Shown in pieces: positions 1 to 8,211 of a DNA stretch of 29,518 bases (the stretch's first letter is position 1; each line of letters opens with the position of its first letter). The stretch lies in contig JBDKJS010000151.1 of NCBI GenBank assembly GCA_039806065.1, positions 1-29,518 on the forward strand, given 5' to 3'. The notes under the pieces are model-generated. The model ran no database searches and was not told where the DNA came from. It saw only the letters and a list, made by a program, of their open reading frames with translations. The translations under genes were made by a program, and so were the position numbers. The stretch comes from JBDKJS01 sp039806065 (GTDB lineage: Bacteria; Bacteroidota; Bacteroidia; AKYH767-A; 2013-40CM-41-45).

Positions 1-1644
1 AATATTATCTATGGTAATTTCACTAGTAGTCATATTAAGTTTGAGTGCAGTGAATTGCCATAAGGCTAAATGTGTTTCATTTAAAAAATCTACATGCTTG
101 CCTGCATCAAGATGTTTTTTAGCCAATGATAGTTTTTTCTTGGCAATAGATTCTGCTCTAGCGGTAAGCAATGCAGTAGATTCATTCTTTTTAGAGAAAA
201 ATAAGAAAAGTTGTATTCCTAACAGCAAAGCGAATGGCATTACAAGTAATAGCAAAAACAATGGATCGTTGAATTTTAATCGATTGAATAGTGTTGTAGC
301 ACTTTTACTAAGTTTTATAAACCTAATATCGTCATTTAATGCCTTTACTTGTGTCTGTCCGGCAGGGGTATTAGAAATAGTAGCAGGAGATCCATCACCT
401 TTTAAAACGGTGATGTTTTGTTCGGGAAAATTAATTGTTTCATACCTTCCTTTTTCAATATCAAAGTAAACGAATTCAGAAGCAGGAATTTTAAAGTTGC
501 CAGCAGTTCTAGGGATGATTAAATAGTTAAAAGATTTAGAGCCATTTACACCGTTTACACTTATATTTATTTGTTGGTCAATTTTCGGATCGAATGCTTC
601 AAAGTCTGATGGGAAGGTGAGTGTGAGGGGGTCTAATAATTTTAGATTGCCTTTTCCAGTTATTTTAAATTGAAGATCGATGGCATCATTCTGTTTGACC
701 TTATCACTGCTTAGATTAAGTTGTGCATTGTATTTCCCTATTGCACCATTGAATGCTACAGGAGCAGGTTGTGGAAGTGGTTTTACAGTAATAGGAATGA
801 TCTTGCTGGCAATGTTGACCTTTACATCTTGAGCACTGTTTCCAAAGGGATTACCAAAGAATGGATCATTGAAAAATTGATCGAAAGGGTCATTGCCGCG
901 CTGTTTTTTTACTGGTATTCTGGCCACTATTTCTCCACCCATTGGCTCAATGTTTAGTACTCCACTTTTTTGAGGGAATAACACCATTTTTTTAATTTCT
1001 GCCACATTGAAAGTAGCACCATCATAATTTTCTTTATAAGATGGCGTGTTATTAGGTAATTTAATTTCTTGACTATAGAATCCTGGAAAGTCGGGTGCTT
1101 TGTCAAAATTATAATTTACAATATTAACATTGTAGTATAATTTAAATGTTACAACTATTCCTTCACCTTGGTAAACAGAAGATTTATCGACACTGGCTTT
1201 AAGGAACACGTTTTTACTTGCGTTGGCAACCGGATTGTTGGGGTTTCCTTTTGCAACTTTGATAGCGGCAGTATTAGAATAAACCTTTTTATTGCCTACA
1301 TCTACATTAGCAGCAGGGATGGTAAATGTTCCTTCTTTATTTGCTTGCAGAACGTAACTAAATGCGCTAAACTGATAAAAATTTCCATTCACGATTTGAG
1401 TCTGTTGACTCTGATTTGGGCCACTCACTACGGTGAAGTCATTAAAATTGGGCCCATTAAAATTCTTAGCATTTCCTTCTAGTCGATATTCAACTCTAAA
1501 CTGATCGCCTACAGCTACCGTAGTGGATGATATGGATAGGGAAAGCTTTGTTTCCTGAGCGTAACAAATTTTGATGCTGAATAAGAGAACCATCAGCATA
1601 GGAATTTGAAATCCTTTAGCAATCGTGTGGAAATATTTTACCAT
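1..1644 (-). CDS. batD: BatD (oxygen-tolerance family) protein, 3' end cut by window edge
   Basis: Reading from the ATG at 1644, 548 codons stay open to base 1, so the C-terminus lies outside the window. A signal peptide covers about residues 1-30 and ends near CYAQE. A long beta-rich periplasmic region follows, with an internal segment rich in Asp, Pro, Phe and Asn (around NDPFDQFFNDPFFGNP). One TM helix sits near residues 458-478, followed by a charged, probably helical cytoplasmic tail. Order and length match Bacteroidota BatD, the single-TM partner of the BatA/BatB VWA proteins. BatD proteins are usually near 580-600 residues, so little is missing. Its start overlaps the batC stop by 7 nt, consistent with translational coupling. 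The molecular activity is unknown; an envelope-stress role is family knowledge. Confidence 0.9.
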   Translation of the reverse strand, partial: MVKYFHTIAKGFQIPMLMVLLFSIKICYAQETKLSLSISSTTVAVGDQFRVEYRLEGNAKNFNGPNFNDFTVVSGPNQSQQTQIVNGNFYQFSAFSYVLQANKEGTFTIPAANVDVGNKKVYSNTAAIKVAKGNPNNPVANASKNVFLKASVDKSSVYQGEGIVVTFKLYYNVNIVNYNFDKAPDFPGFYSQEIKLPNNTPSYKENYDGATFNVAEIKKMVLFPQKSGVLNIEPMGGEIVARIPVKKQRGNDPFDQFFNDPFFGNPFGNSAQDVKVNIASKIIPITVKPLPQPAPVAFNGAIGKYNAQLNLSSDKVKQNDAIDLQFKITGKGNLKLLDPLTLTFPSDFEAFDPKIDQQINISVNGVNGSKSFNYLIIPRTAGNFKIPASEFVYFDIEKGRYETINFPEQNITVLKGDGSPATISNTPAGQTQVKALNDDIRFIKLSKSATTLFNRLKFNDPLFLLLLVMPFALLLGIQLFLFFSKKNESTALLTARAESIAKKKLSLAKKHLDAGKHVDFLNETHLALWQFTALKLNMTTSEITIDNI

Positions 1645-2339
1645 TGTTTTTCAATACTTATTTTTGATGCCGCTTTCTGAGCCTTTCTTTTTTGGGTGTC
1701 TTTTTCATCATTGTTCAATGCATCGAGCATCTTCTTAGCATCTTCTTTTGAAATCTGAGGTTTGTTTTTTTGCGATTGTTTTTGTTGGTTTTCTTGATCG
1801 TTCTTTTTTTGCTCTTCCTTATTTTTATTCTGCTGTTGATCCTTTTCTTGCTTATTGTCTTTATTTTGGTTCTGCTTGTTTTTCTGATTTTGCTGTTGTT
1901 TTAGCATTGATTGGGCATAGGCCAGATTATAGCGAGTATCATTGTCTTTGGGGTTTTGAAGCAAGGCATTTTTATAGGCTTCAATACTTTCTTGGTATTG
2001 CTTGTTTTGCAGATAGGTATTGCCTAGGTTATGGTAAATTTTGCTTGCATCGGTTTTGGTAATGTTTTTATTTTCTGTAGCGTTTTTATACCATTTCTCA
2101 GCTTCTTGAAAATTATTTTTGCTATAATAAGTATTCCCAAGATTGTACTTGGGTGCAACGGCACTTCTGTTTTTTTCAAGTGCTTTCAAATAAGTAGCTT
2201 CTGCTTCATTCAATTTGTTTTCCTTAAAAAGTTTATTTCCATCATTAATCAGTTTCCTATCAGATTGTGCATTTACTTGCCTAGATAAAAGGAATAAAGT
2301 CATTAAAATATAAATGGTGTATAGCTTATTTATTTTCAT
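1638..2339 (-). CDS. batC: BatC, TPR protein with a Gln/Asn/Lys-rich tail
   Basis: I take the ATG at 2339 as start. A TTG three codons upstream at 2348 would also give an open frame, but the ATG sits behind a GGAAAAA run and begins a good signal peptide (MKINKLYTIYILMTLFLLSR, cleaved near NAQ). About three tetratricopeptide repeats follow, with motifs such as PKYNLGNTYY, IYHNLGNTYL and TRYNLAYAQ. The last third is a low-complexity charged stretch of Gln, Asn, Lys and Glu, ending in a short more ordered segment with KKMLDALNNDEKD. The gene overlaps batB by 14 nt upstream and batD by 7 nt downstream. BatC probably scaffolds the BatA/BatB complex on the periplasmic side; that role is inferred from the family. 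Confidence 0.88.
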   Translation of the reverse strand: MKINKLYTIYILMTLFLLSRQVNAQSDRKLINDGNKLFKENKLNEAEATYLKALEKNRSAVAPKYNLGNTYYSKNNFQEAEKWYKNATENKNITKTDASKIYHNLGNTYLQNKQYQESIEAYKNALLQNPKDNDTRYNLAYAQSMLKQQQNQKNKQNQNKDNKQEKDQQQNKNKEEQKKNDQENQQKQSQKNKPQISKEDAKKMLDALNNDEKDTQKRKAQKAASKISIEKQW

Positions 2340-3369
2340 TTTTTCCAAACAAATTTAAATTTTGAATCCACTTGCTTTGCTTTCCACTTATACATGCTTC
2401 TATGATGATAAGAAGCAATGCGCCCGCTAAAAACCAATAATATTGTGTTTGATAATTAGCGAATCGTTTACTCTTAAAGCTTTTTTTGGTACTTTTTGAA
2501 ATTTCATTCATCAAATGATTAATACCATCATCCGAATTGGAAGCTTTGATGTACAAGCCTCCTCCAGCAGAAGCAATATCCTTTAGAGCGTTATCATTGA
2601 GTCTGGATATAACGGTATTGCCGTTGTTGTCTTTTAAATAATCAACCCTAACTCCATTTTCTGTAATTGGTATAGGTGCACCTTCTGTGCTGCCCATTCC
2701 TATTGCATGAACTTTCGCTCCTTCAGCTTGCGCTTTTTTTGCTGCCTCTACTGCATCATCTTCATGATTTTCGCCATCAGTAATCACAATAATATTTTTA
2801 TACTTATTATCAGATCCTGCAAATGAAGTCATGGCGCTATTAATGGCTTCGCCAATAGCTGTTCCTTGAGTGGGAATAATATTGGTGTTAACCGTATTAA
2901 GAAATAATTTGGCTGCACCATAATCAGTGGTGATGGGTAATTGCACATAAGCTTTTCCAGCAAAAATGATGAGACCTATTCGGTCATTTTCTAATTTGTC
3001 AATCAAACGTGAAATACTTTGGCGAGCGCGTTCTAGTCTACTAGGTTTAATATCCTCTGCATTCATGCTGTTGCTTAAATCCAATGCAATGATTAGTTCA
3101 GTGCCTTCGCGGTCCACTTCTTCAAACTTTGTTCCAATTTGGGGGTTGGCAGCACCTATAATAAGTAATGCGAGGGCAAGGCTAAAGAGTATTAATTTAA
3201 GCCATGGTTTAGAAGAGGAGTAGGTAGGAGCAAGTGTTTTAAACAATGCCGCAGATGCAAACAGGTCTCTTGATCGAAGCCACCACCTCTTATAAATCAT
3301 AAACACTATCCAACAAATTGGGATCAGGCCAAGCAGATAAAGTAAATTAGGATGTTCAATTCTTAGCAT
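2326..3369 (-). CDS. batB: BatB, membrane-anchored von Willebrand factor A protein
   Basis: The 347-residue protein has two N-terminal TM helices (about residues 9-26 and 57-75), a VWA domain, and a C-terminal TM helix near 311-327. The metal-ion-dependent adhesion site is intact: DLSNS at 97-101 (DxSxS), followed by MNAEDIKPSRLERA, typical of the BatA/BatB group. A later VITDGENHEDDA segment supplies further MIDAS residues. The ATG lies 2 nt after the batA stop and the 3' end overlaps batC by 14 nt. With BatA it probably forms a VWA heterocomplex acted on by the MoxR ATPase; this comes from the family, not from the sequence. Confidence 0.92.
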   Translation of the reverse strand: MLRIEHPNLLYLLGLIPICWIVFMIYKRWWLRSRDLFASAALFKTLAPTYSSSKPWLKLILFSLALALLIIGAANPQIGTKFEEVDREGTELIIALDLSNSMNAEDIKPSRLERARQSISRLIDKLENDRIGLIIFAGKAYVQLPITTDYGAAKLFLNTVNTNIIPTQGTAIGEAINSAMTSFAGSDNKYKNIIVITDGENHEDDAVEAAKKAQAEGAKVHAIGMGSTEGAPIPITENGVRVDYLKDNNGNTVISRLNDNALKDIASAGGGLYIKASNSDDGINHLMNEISKSTKKSFKSKRFANYQTQYYWFLAGALLLIIIEACISGKQSKWIQNLNLFGKNENK

Positions 3370-3371
3370 GA

Positions 3372-4379
3372 TTAGGGCAATGATTTGAATAGGGTGAATT
3401 GTAAGATGAAGGCTAATACAACCAAGGCTATTGCTAGTAATGCAAAGGGCAAAAATTCCTCATTTTTATTGCTATATTCTTTTATGTTTACTTTAGTTTT
3501 TTCAAGTTTATCTATTTCAGCATAAACTTCCTTCAATTTTGTAGCGTTGGTTGCTCTAAAGTACTTTCCGCCTGTGTCGGCAGCAATTTGTTTTAAGACC
3601 CCTTCATCAATGTCTACAGGCACTTGTTGATATTGAATACCGAAGGGCGTTTTAAATGGGTAGGGAGCGGTTCCTTTAGAACCTGCACCCACGGTATAAA
3701 CCCTTACATTATACGCTTTAGCTATTTCCCCAGCGGTGATGGGTGTAATATCGCCAATGTTGTTTACGCCATCAGTTAAGAGCACCACTACTTTGCTTTT
3801 AGCTTTACTAGTTCTTAGCCTATTAACTGCCGTAGCCAATCCTTCACCAATGGCAGTGCCATCAGCAAGTGAACCTGATTCGATAGCAGCGAAAAGGTTT
3901 TTTAGTACAGCATGATCACTGGTTATTGGACATTGAGTAAAGCTTTCTCCAGAGAATATCACTAGGCCTATGCGATCATTGGGCCTTGCATCAATAAACT
4001 CTATTGCAACTTTTTTTGCCGCTTCAATTCTATTGGGTTTTAGATCTTCGGCAAGCATTGAAGCAGATACGTCTATCGCCAATATTAGATCAATGCCCTC
4101 AGTTGTTACATCTCTTCCTTTATAACTTGATTGAGGTCTTGCCAAGGCAATAATAATGGCACCAATTGCTAATAGTTTGAATATAAATGGGAGCAATAGT
4201 AATCTTTGCTTGATGGTAGGGCGGTAATTGCTAAAGAGATGGATTGAGGAGAAGGTAATCTCTGTTTTAAATTTGGCATTTGCTATAAAAAAAACAATCA
4301 GTGCCAATGGCAGTCCGATCAATGCCCACAACACATAAGGGTAATAGAAGGTAATTTCGTTCCACCATTGCTGAATCAT
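3372..4379 (-). CDS. batA: BatA, membrane-anchored von Willebrand factor A protein
   Basis: The 335-residue protein has the same layout as its neighbour: TM helices near residues 16-33 and 60-80, a VWA domain and a C-terminal TM helix near 310-331. The MIDAS motif DVSAS is at 103-107 and is followed by MLAEDLKPNRIEAAK. VVLLTDGVNNIGDITP marks the later part of the fold. Its ATG overlaps the upstream TGA as ATGA, a classic translational-coupling junction. The similarity between the two VWA genes points to an old duplication. The naming A versus B rests on gene order (A before B) and could be swapped. Confidence 0.92.
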   Translation of the reverse strand: MIQQWWNEITFYYPYVLWALIGLPLALIVFFIANAKFKTEITFSSIHLFSNYRPTIKQRLLLLPFIFKLLAIGAIIIALARPQSSYKGRDVTTEGIDLILAIDVSASMLAEDLKPNRIEAAKKVAIEFIDARPNDRIGLVIFSGESFTQCPITSDHAVLKNLFAAIESGSLADGTAIGEGLATAVNRLRTSKAKSKVVVLLTDGVNNIGDITPITAGEIAKAYNVRVYTVGAGSKGTAPYPFKTPFGIQYQQVPVDIDEGVLKQIAADTGGKYFRATNATKLKEVYAEIDKLEKTKVNIKEYSNKNEEFLPFALLAIALVVLAFILQFTLFKSLP

Positions 4380-5317
4380 ACTTCACCTCCTGATTTTTTT
4401 TCGACAGTGATAAAGGTTTTCATTACAAATGTTTTGGCATGCTCCATCAATAGTGAATTATCAGCGGGTAATGGAATGTACTTTGCAAATTTCACCAGGT
4501 CGGCTTGCTGTAACATTTGCTTAAGCTGGGTAAATTCGTTGACCGGTAAATCTTTAATAATGAGTGTTTGAGTAATTTCTTCAGTGGTAAACTCAAGAGC
4601 TGGGATTTTAAACTGCTTTTCTAAATAAAGTCTGATGATATCCGTAGTGGTACTATAGTATTCTTTCACCTTGCCATTTTGCCATAACTTTTCATCTTCT
4701 ATTTTTTTTAATTCACCCAGGATAAATTCGTTTAATGGAATGCTAGGCGTAATTATTGGTAAGCTTTGGGGAGCAATTGGTTTTCGTTTAATAAGTAAAT
4801 AGATAATGACGAGTAATATTAATATTCCTATTGCCAATGAGATGAACAGTAAGTAATCGCGCCAATTAAGTTGTGCATCCATCAAGGGCTTTATTGGTTT
4901 GATAGCAGCAGCAGTATCTACAGGAATGGTATTTACAGTTATTAGTGTAGCAGCTGTGGCAGCGCTGTCAACTATGGTTACACCATCATTGCTTGCAAAA
5001 AAACTAATAGGCGTGATAACGTAAAATCCGCTATCGAAACTAGTTATGGAAAATTGCTGATGGTAAGTCTTGCTATTGCCGTTGGTAATTATTGTATCAA
5101 TAGGAGAGGGGTTTATTACTGTTAAACTATTGAGACTATCAGCTATTTTAGGCCAGAATATTTTTACCGCCCCATCGCTTGTGGCTGAAAGGTGAACAGT
5201 AACTTGTTCTCCTATTTTAAATGTGGTAGAATCTATTCTAAGCTTTGCTTCGATAATTGGCGCAGCACTCAGTCTATTTGCCAACAACAGTATTAGAAGG
5301 GAGGTAAAGTTTTTCAT
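4376..5317 (-). CDS. Single-TM Bat-operon protein (BatD/DUF4381-like)
   Basis: The 313-residue protein has a signal peptide (residues 1-18, ending LSAAP) and a beta-rich, Ig-like periplasmic region to about 130. One strong TM helix covers about 155-176. A basic KRKP stop-transfer follows, then an alpha-helical cytoplasmic domain of about 130 residues with conserved-looking KEYYSTTTDIIRLYLEKQF. This layout is a small version of BatD and resembles the DUF4381-like proteins found between the DUF58 gene and batA in Bacteroidota. Both ends overlap neighbours by 4 nt, so it is an integral operon member. It may be the TM adaptor for the DUF58 or VWA proteins; this is inference. Confidence 0.75.
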   Translation of the reverse strand: MKNFTSLLILLLANRLSAAPIIEAKLRIDSTTFKIGEQVTVHLSATSDGAVKIFWPKIADSLNSLTVINPSPIDTIITNGNSKTYHQQFSITSFDSGFYVITPISFFASNDGVTIVDSAATAATLITVNTIPVDTAAAIKPIKPLMDAQLNWRDYLLFISLAIGILILLVIIYLLIKRKPIAPQSLPIITPSIPLNEFILGELKKIEDEKLWQNGKVKEYYSTTTDIIRLYLEKQFKIPALEFTTEEITQTLIIKDLPVNEFTQLKQMLQQADLVKFAKYIPLPADNSLLMEHAKTFVMKTFITVEKKSGGEV

Positions 5318-6189
5318 TTTTTACGCTCCCTTCTTTTAAATAAAGCCGTAAGTGGTTTTACAAAATCTTCGGAAGTATCAATGGTAGTAAAGTCTACACC
5401 TGCATTTCTGAATAATAGGACCAATGATTCATTTCTTAATTTAGCATTTTTTTCATATGCTGCTCTGATATTAGCGTCAGACGAGTCAATCCACATGGAT
5501 GCATTTTTCTCAGCGTCAAATAGTTTAATGATACCAACATTGGGCAGTGATTGTTCTCGCTGATCGGAAAGATGTAAGGCAACCAGATCGTGTTTTTTAC
5601 CAGAAAGCTTTAATGCATCTGAAAAATTATCGTCAAAAAAATCAGATATGATAAAAGTAGTACTTCGTTTTTTAATTACATTATTTAAATAGCGCAATGC
5701 AAATGTGATGTTTGTTCCTTTATTCTTTGGATTGAAGTTAATTAATTCTCTTATTATTCTCAATATATGAGATTTACCTTTTTTGGCAGGGATAAATAAT
5801 TCAATTACATCACTGAAAAATATTACACCAATTTTATCATTGTTTTTTATAGCCGAAAAAGCAAGAACAGCACATAATTCTGTTATCAATTCACGCTTCA
5901 ATTGTTTAGTGCTTCCAAAATTTTCTGATGCGCTCACATCTACCAGCAGAATGACAGACATTTCACGTTCTTCTTCAAAAACTTTTACGAATGGATGATT
6001 GAATCGAGCTGTTACATTCCAATCAATTGCTCTGATGTCATCGCCTGGTTGGTATTCCCTAACTTCGCTAAAGGCCATACCTCTTCCTTTAAAAGCGCTG
6101 TGATATTCCCCGGCAAAAATTCTATTGCTGAGTCCGCGCGATTTTATTTCAATAGTTCTAACTTTTTTTAATAATTCAGTAGTGTCCAA
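5314..6189 (-). CDS. DUF58 domain protein of the MoxR/Bat operon
   Basis: The 291-residue protein has no TM helix or signal peptide. The DUF58 signature is clear: GEYHSAFKGRGMAFSEVREY and PGDDIRAIDWNVTARF at about residues 27-63, then a VWA-like fold beginning LLVDVSASENFG with DVSAS at 84-88. Family members are encoded next to MoxR ATPases and are thought to be substrates or adaptors for them. The gene begins 43 nt after the moxR stop, and its stop overlaps the next start by 4 nt. The basic end (KRRERKK) is typical. Function beyond MoxR partnership is not known. Confidence 0.9.
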   Translation of the reverse strand: MDTTELLKKVRTIEIKSRGLSNRIFAGEYHSAFKGRGMAFSEVREYQPGDDIRAIDWNVTARFNHPFVKVFEEEREMSVILLVDVSASENFGSTKQLKRELITELCAVLAFSAIKNNDKIGVIFFSDVIELFIPAKKGKSHILRIIRELINFNPKNKGTNITFALRYLNNVIKKRSTTFIISDFFDDNFSDALKLSGKKHDLVALHLSDQREQSLPNVGIIKLFDAEKNASMWIDSSDANIRAAYEKNAKLRNESLVLLFRNAGVDFTTIDTSEDFVKPLTALFKRRERKK

Positions 6190-6232
6190 AGCTTAAATAA
6201 TTAATGATATATAAATTGATGACAGTTAATTA

Positions 6233-7216
6233 CTAGGGAACTTCTACAGTGTTTACTATTTCATTAATTAAATCTTCGGTGGTAATATTTTCAGCTTCTG
6301 CTTCATAGGTCAAGCCTATTCTATGGCGCAGTACATCATGGCACATACTTCTTACGTCCTCTGGAATTACATACCCTCTTCTTTTAATAAAAGCATGAGC
6401 TTTAGCAGCTAATGCAAGATTAATACTTGCCCTTGGTGACCCTCCAAAGCTGATAAATTGTTTAAGCTTTCCTAGTTTGTATTCTTCAGGTTGTCGGGTA
6501 GCAAAAACCAAGTCAATGATATATTTTTCGATTTTTTCATCCATATATACATCTCTTACCACTGCTCTTGCTGATAGTATTTGAGGTACCCCCACTACTT
6601 TATTCAAAGTTGGGCCTATCAAAGCCATATTTTGTCTAATGATTAATTTTTCATCTTCTTTGTTAGGATGGTTAATTTTCACTTTCAACATAAAGCGATC
6701 AACCTGGGCTTCAGGCAGCGGATAGGTTCCTTCTTGTTCAATTGGATTTTGAGTGGCTAGGACTAAAAATGGTTCATCCAGCTTAAAGGATTGTTCACCT
6801 ATGGTTACTTGCCTTTCTTGCATGGCTTCAAGCAATGCACTTTGCACTTTGGCTGGTGCCCTATTAATTTCATCAGCAAGAATGAAGTTTGCAAAAACAG
6901 GTCCCTTGCGCACCACAAATGATTCTTGCTTTTGGTTATAAATCATGGTGCCAAGTAAATCAGCTGGGAGTAAGTCAGGTGTAAATTGTATGCGACTGTA
7001 TTTAGCATCTATAGCAGTGGCTAGACTTTTAATTGCCAATGTTTTCGCAAGCCCAGGAACACCTTCTAATAAAATATGTCCATTGGCAAGCAATGCTATC
7101 ATTAATCTTTCAGTCATGTATTTTTGACCAACTACAGTTTTACTCAATTCCATTTGGAGTAAATCAATAAAACTACTTTCGCGAGCGATCCGCTCGTTTA
7201 ATTGTTGAATGTCCAT
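6233..7216 (-). CDS. moxR: MoxR-family AAA+ ATPase
   Basis: The 327-residue length is normal for MoxR. The Walker A motif is GVPGLAKT at 52-59, Walker B is FILADE at 111-116, followed by INRAPAKVQSALLEAMQERQV, the MoxR signature. A sensor segment LATQNPIEQEGTYPLPEAQVD and an arginine-bearing GGSPRAS region complete the ATPase. It is cytoplasmic and probably acts as a chaperone-like remodeller of the DUF58 and VWA proteins encoded downstream. It is the first gene of the operon, so the operon promoter should lie in the spacer up to 7414, but I found no convincing TAnnTTTG element for it there. Confidence 0.95.
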   Translation of the reverse strand: MDIQQLNERIARESSFIDLLQMELSKTVVGQKYMTERLMIALLANGHILLEGVPGLAKTLAIKSLATAIDAKYSRIQFTPDLLPADLLGTMIYNQKQESFVVRKGPVFANFILADEINRAPAKVQSALLEAMQERQVTIGEQSFKLDEPFLVLATQNPIEQEGTYPLPEAQVDRFMLKVKINHPNKEDEKLIIRQNMALIGPTLNKVVGVPQILSARAVVRDVYMDEKIEKYIIDLVFATRQPEEYKLGKLKQFISFGGSPRASINLALAAKAHAFIKRRGYVIPEDVRSMCHDVLRHRIGLTYEAEAENITTEDLINEIVNTVEVP

Positions 7217-7399
7217 TAGAGATTTTAATTATTTTTAGGTGAATGCAATTTTATGCAAAATGAGTGAATCATCTCTGAACAAATGGGTTAAAATATGTTA
7301 ATGGTTATGAACATAGGCGTAGTCATTGCCAATGCCTAGTTTTCCTTTTCAGCTTTCAAATAAGCTGCTCAAAGAAAGAGTAAGAGCTGAAATTATAGG

Positions 7400-7407
7400 T
7401 ACTTTTG
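7400..7407 (+). promoter_or_regulatory. Candidate Bacteroidota -7 element for truA
   Basis: TACTTTTG matches the Bacteroidota -7 consensus TAnnTTTG exactly. Its last base is only 7 nt before the truA ATG at 7415, so transcription from it would begin within about three bases of the start codon. No -33 TTG or TTTG sits at the expected distance, which lowers confidence. The rest of the 198-nt divergent spacer holds one short perfect inverted repeat (CAGCTT/AAGCTG, 7350-7367, 6-nt loop) and no other gene that I can see. Confidence 0.4.
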
Positions 7408-7414
7408 TCACTTT

Positions 7415-8200
7415 ATGATTCGTTACTATTTACTCATCTCATACAGGGGAACAGCATATCATGGGTGGCAAAGGCAACCGAATGCACTTACTGTGCAGCA
7501 TTGTATCGATGAGGCTTTATCAACATTGCTTCGCGTGCCTACTTTGAGTCATGGTTGTGGCAGGACTGATGCTGGGGTTCATGCCATGCAATTTTATGTA
7601 CAGTTTGATGCATCAGTATGTATTGAAAATAATGAAAAGTTTATTTATCAATTGAATGCCATCCTTCCCAAAGACATAGTGATTGCTGATTTGATTAAAG
7701 TTCACCATGATGCTGATGCTCGCTTTGATGCAAACATGCGCACGTACCGTTATTTTTGTTTAAGGAAAAAGCATGCGTTTGTTCAAGATTTTGCGTGGTA
7801 CTATCCTCATCCTTTGGATTTTGAAGTTATGAATGAGGCTGCTAATATTGCCATGGGTACTCATCATTTTACTTGTTTTTATAAGCAGGCAAATCCGGAA
7901 TTAAGTCACCTCTGTACAGTATCTAATGCCATGTGGATTTATAATAATCCTAATATTTTTTATTTTGAAGTAAGTGCAAATAGATTTTTAAGGAACATGG
8001 TTAGAGCTATGGTTGGCTCGCTTATGGCAGTGGGTAGAGGTGCCCATACTATAGCTGACTTTGAAGCATTGTTAAAGAATGGTATTAGAAGTGATGCTGG
8101 CAAATCTGTACCAGCTCATGGACTTTATTTGTATGAAGTTAGGTATCCTTATATTCCAAGAGCAAAGCCTGATTCAAGTTTATTTAATTTGCATAGTTAA
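7415..8200 (+). CDS. truA: tRNA pseudouridine(38-40) synthase TruA
   Basis: The 261-residue protein opens with RYYLLISYRGTAYHGWQRQP, the standard TruA start, which fixes the ATG. The catalytic motif GRTDAGVHA at 49-57 contains the active-site Asp52. RFLRNMVRAMVGSL near residue 190 is the conserved C-terminal signature. It converts U38, U39 and U40 of the tRNA anticodon arm to pseudouridine in the cytoplasm. The ABC transporter gene follows 11 nt later on the same strand, so the two are probably co-transcribed although their functions are unrelated. Confidence 0.96.
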   Translation: MIRYYLLISYRGTAYHGWQRQPNALTVQHCIDEALSTLLRVPTLSHGCGRTDAGVHAMQFYVQFDASVCIENNEKFIYQLNAILPKDIVIADLIKVHHDADARFDANMRTYRYFCLRKKHAFVQDFAWYYPHPLDFEVMNEAANIAMGTHHFTCFYKQANPELSHLCTVSNAMWIYNNPNIFYFEVSANRFLRNMVRAMVGSLMAVGRGAHTIADFEALLKNGIRSDAGKSVPAHGLYLYEVRYPYIPRAKPDSSLFNLHS

Positions 8201-8211
8201 TTGATGTTTTT

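Noticed and set aside
11..469. Plus-strand ORF of 152 codons
   Set aside because: It is antisense to batD, which has full family support; its composition is that of a shadow frame.
2340..2348. TTG start giving a three-codon longer BatC
   Set aside because: The ATG at 2339 has an A/G-rich upstream run and begins the signal peptide properly.
7350..7367. CAGCTT/AAGCTG inverted repeat in the moxR-truA spacer
   Set aside because: A 6-bp stem with no T-run can arise by chance; mentioned only under the truA promoter entry.
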